Assembly: GCA_947085425.1 (NCBI GenBank)
Contig: CAMTWK010000014.1
Coordinates: 1 to 63,022, forward strand
Source of the DNA: UKL13-2 sp947085425
GTDB lineage: Bacteria > Pseudomonadota > Gammaproteobacteria > Burkholderiales > Usitatibacteraceae
Direction: 5' to 3'
Length of the DNA: 63,022 bases
Below, piece after piece: positions 51,770 to 60,347 of the stretch. How positions within the stretch are numbered: the stretch's first letter is position 1; every line of letters begins with the position of its first letter. Position numbers and translations under genes: made by a program. Under the pieces are notes generated by a model. That model did not search any database. It was not told where the DNA came from and saw only the letters and a program-made list of their open reading frames with translations.

Positions 51770-53974
51770 ATGACCAATGACACAAAGTGCCCGTTCACGG
51801 GCGGGGTGCGCAAACAGGCCATGGCCGGCGCCACCACCAACGCGGCCTGGTGGCCCAATCAACTGAACTTGAAAAGTTTGCACGCACACTCCCCGTTATC
51901 CGACCCGATGGCCGAGGGGTTTGATTACGCCAAGGAATTCAAGACCCTTGATTTGCATGCCGTGGTCAACGACCTGCACGCCTTAATGACCGATTCGCAG
52001 GACTGGTGGCCCGCCGACTATGGCCACTACGGGCCGCTGTTTATTCGTATGGCATGGCATAGCGCCGGCACCTATCGCATTGCCGATGGTCGCGGCGGCG
52101 CGGGCAGTGGCACACAGCGTTTTGCACCCCTCAACAGCTGGCCAGACAACGGCAATCTCGACAAGGCGCGCCGTTTGCTTTGGCCGATCAAACAAAAATA
52201 CGGCCGCAAACTGTCTTGGGCCGATCTGATGATTCTGGCCGGCAACGTCGCCCTCGACTCAATGGGTTTTAAAACCGTTGGTTTCGCCGGCGGACGCGCC
52301 GATGTGTGGGAACCGGAAGAAATTTACTGGGGCCCGGAGACTGAATGGCTGGGCGACCAACGCTACCGCGGCGATCGTCAGCTGGAAAATCCACTCGGCG
52401 CCGTGCAAATGGGTTTGATTTATGTGAATCCGCAGGGCCCCAACGGCAATCCGGATCCGATTGCGTCGGCACACGACGTGCGGGAGACCTTCGCCCGCAT
52501 GGCCATGAATGACGAAGAGACGGTGGCGCTGGTTGCCGGTGGGCATACATTCGGCAAAATGCACGGTGCGGCGGATCCAGACAAGTATGTGGGCCGCGAA
52601 CCCGAGGGTGCCGGCATCGAGGAACAGGGATTTGGCTGGAAGAATTCATTGGGCAACGGTAAAGGTGTTAATACCATTACCAGCGGCTTGGAGGGCGCCT
52701 GGACGACCAACCCGATCAAATGGGATCACGACTACTTTGACATCTTGTTCAAATATGAGTGGGAGCTGACCAAGAGCCCGGCCGGGGCGCACCAGTGGAC
52801 TCCGAAGGACGCTTCTGCGAAGAATACCGTACCCGATGCCCACGACCCGTCGAAACGGCACGCGCCGATGATGTCGACCGCGGACCTCGCTCTGCGCATG
52901 GATCCGGCCTACGAAAAAATTTCCCGCCGATTCCACAAGAACCCGCAAGAATTCGCCGATGCGTTTGCCAATGCCTGGTACAAACTGACACACCGCGACA
53001 TGGGGCCTATTGCACGCTACCTCGGCCCGCTGGTTCCGCCGCAGGTGCAAATATGGCAGGACCCGATTCCCGCACGCGATCACGCCAATCACGAATTGGT
53101 CGGCGAAACAGAAATCCGCGACCTCAAGGCCAAGTTACTCGCATCCGGCCTGTCCATCGCGCAGTTGGTCAACACCGCCTGGGCATCCGCAGCCACGTTT
53201 CGCGGCAGTGACAAACGCGGTGGCGCAAACGGCGCGCGAATTGCCCTCGCGCCGCAAAAAGATTGGCCAGTCAATCAGCCGGCCGAACTGGCGAACATTC
53301 TCAAATCGTTACAGGCCATTCAGAAAGAATTTAACGGCGCGCAATCCGGCAAAATTAAAATTTCTCTGGCAGACCTGATTGTCTTGGGCGGCAGTGCCGC
53401 CATCGAAGCGGCCGCCAAAAACGCCGGCCAGAAGATAAACGTTCCATTCACGCCGGGACGTATGGATGCCACACAAGCACAAACCGATGTCGACTCGTTC
53501 GCCGTATTGGAACCAACCGCCGACGGGTTTCGCAATTTTGTGCAGAAGGGACTGGAAACAACGGCGGTCGAGTTGTTACTGGATCGGGCCAATTTGCTGA
53601 CCCTGACCGCGCCCGAGATGACGGTGCTGGTTGGTGGCATGCGTGTACTCAATGCGAACGTCGGTCGGGCCAAACACGGTGTCTTCACGCTGCGGCCGGA
53701 AACATTGACCAATGACTTTTTTGTCAATCTTCTCGACATGAACACCCGCTGGGAAAAATCTGCCGAGTTTGACGGCGTATTGACTGGCCACGATCGGAGC
53801 ACGAACAAGCTCAAGTGGACCGGTACCGTGGTCGATCTCGTGTTTGGTTCGAACTCGCAACTGCGTGCGCTCGCCGAAGTCTATGCGTCGGGTGATGCGC
53901 AGCAAACGTTTGTGCAAGACTTCGTGGCGGCTTGGAGCAAAGTGATGAACCTTGATCGTTTTGATCTTGGCTGA
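51770..53974 (+). CDS. katG: catalase-peroxidase KatG
   Basis: 734 residues, the normal two-domain KatG. FIRMAWHSAGTYRIADGRGG has the distal Arg-Trp-His; GLIYVNPQGPNG has the Tyr and RMAMNDEE the Met of the Trp-Tyr-Met adduct; VALVAGGHTFGKMHGAAD has the proximal haem His. The C-terminal, haem-free duplicate begins near residue 430. It destroys hydrogen peroxide in the cytoplasm. ATG 51770 with GGAG upstream is used; the open frame 276 bases earlier is not conserved. No oxyR gene is adjacent. Confidence 0.97.
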   Translation: MTNDTKCPFTGGVRKQAMAGATTNAAWWPNQLNLKSLHAHSPLSDPMAEGFDYAKEFKTLDLHAVVNDLHALMTDSQDWWPADYGHYGPLFIRMAWHSAGTYRIADGRGGAGSGTQRFAPLNSWPDNGNLDKARRLLWPIKQKYGRKLSWADLMILAGNVALDSMGFKTVGFAGGRADVWEPEEIYWGPETEWLGDQRYRGDRQLENPLGAVQMGLIYVNPQGPNGNPDPIASAHDVRETFARMAMNDEETVALVAGGHTFGKMHGAADPDKYVGREPEGAGIEEQGFGWKNSLGNGKGVNTITSGLEGAWTTNPIKWDHDYFDILFKYEWELTKSPAGAHQWTPKDASAKNTVPDAHDPSKRHAPMMSTADLALRMDPAYEKISRRFHKNPQEFADAFANAWYKLTHRDMGPIARYLGPLVPPQVQIWQDPIPARDHANHELVGETEIRDLKAKLLASGLSIAQLVNTAWASAATFRGSDKRGGANGARIALAPQKDWPVNQPAELANILKSLQAIQKEFNGAQSGKIKISLADLIVLGGSAAIEAAAKNAGQKINVPFTPGRMDATQAQTDVDSFAVLEPTADGFRNFVQKGLETTAVELLLDRANLLTLTAPEMTVLVGGMRVLNANVGRAKHGVFTLRPETLTNDFFVNLLDMNTRWEKSAEFDGVLTGHDRSTNKLKWTGTVVDLVFGSNSQLRALAEVYASGDAQQTFVQDFVAAWSKVMNLDRFDLG

Positions 53975-54008
53975 TTCGCGCGCACGGCATTTTTAAGTGC
54001 AAATCGAA

Positions 54009-54040
54009 GGCGGCGAGACATCAGCAGATGAATCGCCGCC
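54009..54040. terminator. hairpin after katG
   Basis: GGCGGCGA (54009-54016) and TCGCCGCC (54033-54040) form a perfect GC-rich 8-bp stem with a 16-base loop, 35 bases after the katG stop. There is no T-run, so Rho-independent termination is unproven. Confidence 0.5.
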
Positions 54041-54065
54041 CTCGTCTACCTACCACCTGTTTCAT

Positions 54066-54106
54066 GGGCCTGAATCGCGACGCATTTCGCGGGCCTGAAT
54101 CGCGCC
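54066..54106 (+). repeat. 16-bp direct repeat between katG and yifB
   Basis: GGGCCTGAATCGCGAC (54066-54081) recurs at 54091-54106 with one change (A to C), spaced 25 bases start to start. Function unknown. Confidence 0.65.
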
Positions 54107-54152
54107 ACCATTCACGACCACGACCGGCTGGCGGCAACGTCGTGCGCGGGAC

Positions 54153-55660
<1,508 letters not shown>

Positions 55661-55661
<1 letters not shown>

Positions 55662-55936
55662 TATTTGGCTTGCAGTTTGATCGCGGCAATGGCTTGGCTG
55701 GATTCAAGTTCGATCACTTTTGCTTCCAGCGCAGCAAGTTTTAAACGGGTCTTTTCCAATAATAGACGTTGCCCGTCAAACTCCCCGCGCGTTACCAGCC
55801 CCTGATTGGCCAGTTGCGATATGAAATGTTGGCGGGCGTTTTTTTCTAATGCCCCGACCGGAGAGGCGGCGATGGCTTCACCGACGCGTTGGGCGAGTGC
55901 GGTGAGTTTGTCGAGGTTTGGATTGGGTGTGGACAT
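55661..55936 (-). CDS. ubiK: ubiquinone biosynthesis accessory factor UbiK
   Basis: 91 residues of the YqiC/BMFP family. PNLDKLTALAQRVGEAIAAS forms an N-terminal amphipathic helix, and VTRGEFDGQRLLLEKTRLKL with LAALEAKVIELE a C-terminal coiled coil that trimerises and can bind membranes. With UbiJ it supports aerobic ubiquinone synthesis. Placement directly before yifB is common in beta- and gammaproteobacteria. It is divergent from the nitrogen operon across a 300-bp gap that holds the sigma-54 promoter. Confidence 0.92.
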
Positions 55937-56171
55937 GGCTTATTTTAGCTCGGCTGATCAATTCGGCGTCATAGGGATGGATTGTCTTTGCTTGAAACGC
56001 ACCAGGCCTCAAAAAGACAACGACCCTGAACGAGTCTAACCGCCTCCGTGGCCGCCCACAATTGGTGCATAGCCATATCGACGAGCGTGGGATTCGTGCA
56101 TTCAATTCACATTCAGGTCATTTTAGGTCTGTTTTTCATGCCTATCGGGGCAATTTTGGCGCGCCAAGCGA

Positions 56172-56187
56172 TGGCACGGTATGTGCT
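56172..56187 (+). promoter_or_regulatory. sigma-54 (RpoN) promoter of the torF-glnK-amtB operon
   Basis: TGGCACGGTATGTGCT matches the consensus TGGCACGNNNNTTGCW at all but one specified position, with the -24 GG and -12 GC at exact spacing. Transcription should start near 56198, about 40 bases before the TorF ATG. About 110 bp upstream, TTGGTGCA (56062-56069) resembles an NtrC half-site; its partner half is poor. Nitrogen-limitation control is the natural inference. Confidence 0.82.
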
Positions 56188-56236
56188 AACCCTACTAGTG
56201 AACGATTTGTTTGCCACTCACATAAGGGAATATCGT

Positions 56237-57031
56237 ATGAAAGCGCCATCGACTGTTATCACCCGCTCTGCCGCGTGGTTTGTCCCTCCGTTTGCCACGC
56301 TGTTAATCACGCTTGTGACCACCACGGCAACATCCGTCGCCATTGCACAGCCCGCTCCCGAACATACACTCGCAACCAAAATTTCCATTTATAGCGAGTA
56401 TGAATACCGTGGCATAACCCAGACCTCTGAAAAACCGGCATTGCAACTCAATCTGGATTACGGCCATTTATCCGGATTTTATGCGGGGGCGTTTCTCACC
56501 AACATCAAATGGCTCAAGGACGGTGCCAAAGCAGGCGGATTTGATACCAACGCCAACCTGGAACTGGATCTCTTCGCCGGCTACAAGTTTGAGCTGGTCA
56601 AAGACATCACCATGGATATCGGTTATTTGCGATACGAATATCCGTCCAGCAAAGCCTTTAATCCTTCCCCCAACACCGATGAGATCTATTTGGGTCTTTC
56701 TTCGGGCGCGTGGAGCAGCAAATATTCCCGCACCACCAGCACCTTGTTTGGCATTGCCAATAGCAAAGGCTCGTCGTTTTTTGAGCTGAATTGGTCGCAA
56801 GAAGTGATGCCAAAACTAACCCTGAATGCACAAATCGCCAGGCAGACCGTTAAGAAAAATGATGTGCTGACCTATAACGTTTACAAGGCCGGTGCCACCT
56901 ATGACTTGGGCGATGGCTGGGCAACCGGTGCGTACATTAAATCCACCAGCGCCAATGAGGCCAATTACACCGTGCTCGGCAAGGACTGGTCCAAGGCTCG
57001 ATTGGTTGCATTTGTTTCAAAAACTTTCTAA
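56237..57031 (+). CDS. TorF-family putative porin (TIGR02001 outer-membrane protein)
   Basis: About 264 residues. A long signal peptide ends near TSVAIAQ|PAPEH, then a beta-rich barrel starts with KISIYSEYEYRGITQTSEKP, followed by DYGHLSGFYAGAFLTNIKW and LDLFAGYKFELVKDITMDIGYLRYEYP, the family pattern of strands ending in Phe (VAFVSKTF). ATG 56237 with AAGGGA upstream is used. Members sit next to glnK-amtB in betaproteobacteria, so it may admit ammonium or other nitrogen compounds across the outer membrane; that role is inferred. It is the first gene behind the sigma-54 promoter. Confidence 0.87.
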   Translation: MKAPSTVITRSAAWFVPPFATLLITLVTTTATSVAIAQPAPEHTLATKISIYSEYEYRGITQTSEKPALQLNLDYGHLSGFYAGAFLTNIKWLKDGAKAGGFDTNANLELDLFAGYKFELVKDITMDIGYLRYEYPSSKAFNPSPNTDEIYLGLSSGAWSSKYSRTTSTLFGIANSKGSSFFELNWSQEVMPKLTLNAQIARQTVKKNDVLTYNVYKAGATYDLGDGWATGAYIKSTSANEANYTVLGKDWSKARLVAFVSKTF

Positions 57032-57098
57032 TCAAACAAAACGTTCGCGGGTCAGTCATTGCGATTGACCGGTTTTTCAAATCAACAGGAGTCCCAAC

Positions 57099-57437
57099 AT
57101 GAAAATGGTCACCGCCATCATCAAGCCATTCAAGCTCGATGAAGTTCGTGAGGCGTTGTCCGCCATTGGCGTACAAGGCATCACCGTTATCGAAGTAAAA
57201 GGATTCGGCCGCCAAAAAGGTCACACCGAGTTATATCGCGGCGCTGAATACGTCGTCGACTTTTTGCCAAAGGTAAAAATCGACGTGGCGATCAAGGACG
57301 ATATGGTCGATCAGGTGGTTGAGGCCATCGAAAAATCCGCCAACACCGGCAAGATTGGCGACGGCAAAATTTTTGTTTTCGACCTTCAACATGTTGTGCG
57401 TATCCGCACCGGTGAAACCGGCGCGGACGCGTTGTAA
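57099..57437 (+). CDS. glnK: P-II family nitrogen regulatory protein (GlnK)
   Basis: 112 residues, exact P-II length. MKMVTAIIKPFKLDEVREAL, the T-loop with the uridylylation Tyr in GAEYVVDFLPKVKIDV, and the B-loop ANTGKIGDGKIFV with VVRIRTGETGADAL are conserved. It senses ATP/ADP and 2-oxoglutarate and blocks AmtB when nitrogen is ample. The amtB gene follows 15 bases later, the standard glnK-amtB pair. AGGAG precedes the ATG. Sequence alone does not separate GlnK from GlnB; the linkage to amtB does. Confidence 0.96.
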   Translation: MKMVTAIIKPFKLDEVREALSAIGVQGITVIEVKGFGRQKGHTELYRGAEYVVDFLPKVKIDVAIKDDMVDQVVEAIEKSANTGKIGDGKIFVFDLQHVVRIRTGETGADAL

Positions 57438-57452
57438 CCAGGAGCCAATAAA

Positions 57453-58958
57453 ATGAAACTGAAAATCGGATTGGCCTGTTTGGCGCTGTTGACCAGCGTG
57501 GTATTTTCTCAAGCAGGGTTTGCTCAAGAGCAAAAATCGGAAGCTTCCCCTACATCTCTCACAACTACGGCGGTGCCGGCGACAGCAGCCGCACCGCTTG
57601 CCGCACCAACACCCGCACCTGCTGCTGCACCGGTTCCCAACAAAGGCGACGTGTCGTGGATGTTGATGTCGACCACGTTGGTGTTGCTCATGAGTGTGCC
57701 GGCGCTGGCGCTGTTTTATGGTGGTTTGGTGCGCTCCAAAAACATGTTGTCGGTATTGATGCAGGTGTTCATGACCTTCTCACTCATTACCGTCTTATGG
57801 GTCGTGTACGGTTATAGCCTCGCGTTCACCGAGGGCAACCGGTTTATCGGCGGCTTTGACCGGCTCTTTTTCGACGGCATTGCCAATGTTGCCAAGGGTG
57901 AATTTGCCATGGCGGCAACGTTTAGCAAAGGCGTGGTCATTCCGGAAATGTTGTTTGCCGCGTTTCAGGCAACGTTTGCGGCGATCACCTGTTGCCTGAT
58001 ATTGGGGTCGGTGGCCGAGCGGATGAAATTTTCGGCGGTGCTGTTGTTTGTGGCGATCTGGTTCACCATCAGCTACTTGCCGATTGCCCACATGGTCTGG
58101 TTCTGGATGGGCCCGGATGCCTACACTGATCCAAAGCTGGTGGATGGCTTAAATGCCAAAGCCGGTTACCTGTGGCAGATGGGTGCACTCGATTTTGCCG
58201 GTGGCACGGTGGTGCATATCAACGCCGGTGTTGCCGGTCTGGTGGCTGCCGCCATGCTGGGCAAACGGATTGGCTACGGCAAAGAAGCCCTCACCCCACA
58301 CAATCTGACCATGACCATGATCGGTGCGTCGTTATTGTGGTTCGGCTGGTTTGGGTTCAATGCCGGCTCGGCGCTGGAAGCGGGCAATTCAGCCGTGCTG
58401 GCGTTTATGAACACCTTCCTCGCCACCGCCTGCGCCGTATTGGCATGGACCTTCGCGGAGTGGATGTTAAAAGGCAAACCATCGATGTTGGGTGCGGCTT
58501 CGGGTGCAGTCGCCGGTTTGGTGGCGATCACCCCGGCCGCCGGAAATGTTGATATTGGCGGTGCCATGGCCATCGGCGTCATCGGTGGAGTGGCTTGTTT
58601 ATGGGGCGTGACTGGCTTGAAACGCATCCTCAAAGTGGATGATTCACTCGACGTGTTTGGTTTACACGCGGTCGGCGGCATTGTTGGCGCCTTGCTCACC
58701 GGTGTATTTGTGTCCCCATCCATGGGCGGCCCGGGCTTTGTCACCGACTGGGTGACGGCCACGACCGGCTTTACCTCGATTGGTGAGCAGGTTTGGATTC
58801 AGGCCAAGGCGGTCGGTGTGGCGGTAGTTTGGTCTGCGGTGGCCACCGTGATCACCCTGCTCTTCGTGAAATTGGTTGTGGGTCTGCGGGTAACTGAAGA
58901 CGAAGAACGCGAAGGACTTGATATCACTTCACACGGTGAGACGGCATACAACAAATAG
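57453..58958 (+). CDS. amtB: ammonium transporter AmtB
   Basis: 501 residues. A signal peptide (LKIGLACLALLTSVVFSQ, then AGFAQ) is followed by an unusually long Ala/Pro/Thr-rich linker of about 50 residues and then eleven membrane helices. ALFYGGLVRSKNML, the pore His pair in VVHINAGVAGLVAA and FGLHAVGGIVGALLTG, and LLWFGWFGFNAGSALEAG are diagnostic. The C-terminal tail after LRVTEDEEREGLDI binds P-II. It conducts ammonium at the inner membrane under nitrogen limitation. A strong terminator lies 32 bases after the stop. Confidence 0.97.
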   Translation: MKLKIGLACLALLTSVVFSQAGFAQEQKSEASPTSLTTTAVPATAAAPLAAPTPAPAAAPVPNKGDVSWMLMSTTLVLLMSVPALALFYGGLVRSKNMLSVLMQVFMTFSLITVLWVVYGYSLAFTEGNRFIGGFDRLFFDGIANVAKGEFAMAATFSKGVVIPEMLFAAFQATFAAITCCLILGSVAERMKFSAVLLFVAIWFTISYLPIAHMVWFWMGPDAYTDPKLVDGLNAKAGYLWQMGALDFAGGTVVHINAGVAGLVAAAMLGKRIGYGKEALTPHNLTMTMIGASLLWFGWFGFNAGSALEAGNSAVLAFMNTFLATACAVLAWTFAEWMLKGKPSMLGAASGAVAGLVAITPAAGNVDIGGAMAIGVIGGVACLWGVTGLKRILKVDDSLDVFGLHAVGGIVGALLTGVFVSPSMGGPGFVTDWVTATTGFTSIGEQVWIQAKAVGVAVVWSAVATVITLLFVKLVVGLRVTEDEEREGLDITSHGETAYNK

Positions 58959-58990
58959 CCGCAATTTTATAAAGGTTATTGATTGCCACC

Positions 58991-59018
58991 AGGGCGTCCG
59001 CAAGGACGCCCTTTTTTT
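58991..59018 (+). terminator. intrinsic terminator of the torF-glnK-amtB operon
   Basis: AGGGCGTCC (58991-58999) and GGACGCCCT (59004-59012) form a 9-bp stem with a GCAA loop, followed by seven T residues. Confidence 0.95.
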
Positions 59019-59138
59019 GCCTATGACAATTTGCACCCCTGTGTCCGGTGGGATTTTGCTCCGGCCGGTGAAACACGGGCGGGGCGGGGTGGGTCGCGGT
59101 CGGGGTGGTAAAATGACGACTCATTCAATTGGCTCATC

Positions 59139-59972
59139 ATGAATCAACGCGACTCCAACCTCCCGCTTCATTCTTCTGCAACCGACATCGCCGATGTGCA
59201 AGGTCGTATCGACGAGCGCCATATTGCCATCGACCGCGTTGGTATTCGTGGCATCCGTCATCCGCTGATTGTGAAGTCTGCCGACGGCCAATTGCAACAC
59301 ACCATCGGCACCTTTTCGATGACGGTGAAATTACGCGAGGATGTCAAGGGCACACATATGTCACGGTTTGTAGAGTTATTGGAGGCCGAACGCGCCAGCG
59401 CGATTGCGTTTGATACAGTAGAAATCGCTGCCTTGCTCAAACGCATGACCACCAAACTCGGCGTGGTGCAGGGACACATCGAAGTGACGTTTCCCTATTT
59501 CATCGAAAAAACCGCACCGGTTTCACAAGTCAAATCGTTGCTCGATTACGAAGTCACCCTGATGGGCGAGATCAATGACGACGTCACCCGCGTCAGCACC
59601 AAGGTGCTGGCACCGGTTACCAGTCTGTGTCCCTGTTCAAAAGAAATTTCCGCATACGGCGCACATAACCAACGCTCACATATCACCATCACCGCCGAGA
59701 CGACCGCCAGCGGCATGACGGCCGATGAAATTATTCGACTGGCCGAAGCCGAAGCGTCGAGTGAACTATATGGCATTTTGAAACGGCCGGACGAGAAGTT
59801 TGTCACCGAACGCGCTTATGACAATCCAAAATTCGTCGAAGATCTGGTGCGCGATATCGCCGCCGCGTTGAATCGCGAATCACGAGTCAGCGCCTACACA
59901 GTGGAAGCGGAAAATTTTGAATCGATCCACAATCACACCGCCTACGCGTTGATCGAACGGCGCAAGTCGTAA
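59139..59972 (+). CDS. folE2: GTP cyclohydrolase FolE2 (type IB)
   Basis: 277 residues of the FolE2/MptA family. DVQGRIDERHIAIDRVGIRG, VPVTSLCPCSKEISAYGAHN with the metal-binding Cys, QRSHITITAETTAS and NPKFVEDLVRDIAAALNRE are conserved. It makes dihydroneopterin triphosphate from GTP, the first folate step, and unlike FolE can use metals other than zinc. folB, a later step, lies 36 kb away. No Zur-like operator was recognised upstream. Confidence 0.95.
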   Translation: MNQRDSNLPLHSSATDIADVQGRIDERHIAIDRVGIRGIRHPLIVKSADGQLQHTIGTFSMTVKLREDVKGTHMSRFVELLEAERASAIAFDTVEIAALLKRMTTKLGVVQGHIEVTFPYFIEKTAPVSQVKSLLDYEVTLMGEINDDVTRVSTKVLAPVTSLCPCSKEISAYGAHNQRSHITITAETTASGMTADEIIRLAEAEASSELYGILKRPDEKFVTERAYDNPKFVEDLVRDIAAALNRESRVSAYTVEAENFESIHNHTAYALIERRKS

Positions 59973-60041
59973 AATTAAAACGCGTTGCTGGTCGCGTTGT
60001 TTCGGATAAAATGTTCCCGAAGTGCGCGCCAATACTCGCCT

Positions 60042-60344
60042 TTACGCGGTCAGTCGCGTTAACGCTTCCCGATATTTGTCACTTGTTTTTTGCGCAATGT
60101 CAGCCGGCACATCCGGTGCGGGCGGCTGACGATTAAAACCAATGCTGTCGAGCCAATTGCGGATGAATTGTTTGTCAAAACTCTCCGGCGACACGCCCAC
60201 CTGGTAACGATCAAGTGGCCAAAATCGTGATGAATCCGGCGTGAGCACCTCGTCAATCAAGTGCAGCACGCCATTGGCATCGAGGCCGAATTCAAACTTG
60301 GTGTCGGCGATGATGATGCCTTTGGTCAGCGCAAAATCCGCCAC
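60042..60344 (-). pseudogene. purC: purC 3' fragment (SAICAR synthetase, last 100 codons)
   Basis: The 100 codons encode only the C-terminal third of phosphoribosylaminoimidazole-succinocarboxamide synthase: TKGIIIADTKFEFGLDANGV, LIDEVLTPDSSRFWPLDRY and VPADIAQKTSDKYREALTRL are highly conserved PurC sequence. The full enzyme is about 290-300 residues. Upstream, at 60348-60350, an in-frame TAA belongs to the large unknown ORF, so homology stops within a few codons of ADFALTK. The rest of purC is not in the window. Either an insertion or rearrangement split the gene, or the sequence joins two unrelated segments. The remnant alone cannot be active. Confidence 0.85.
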
Positions 60345-60347
60345 CGA

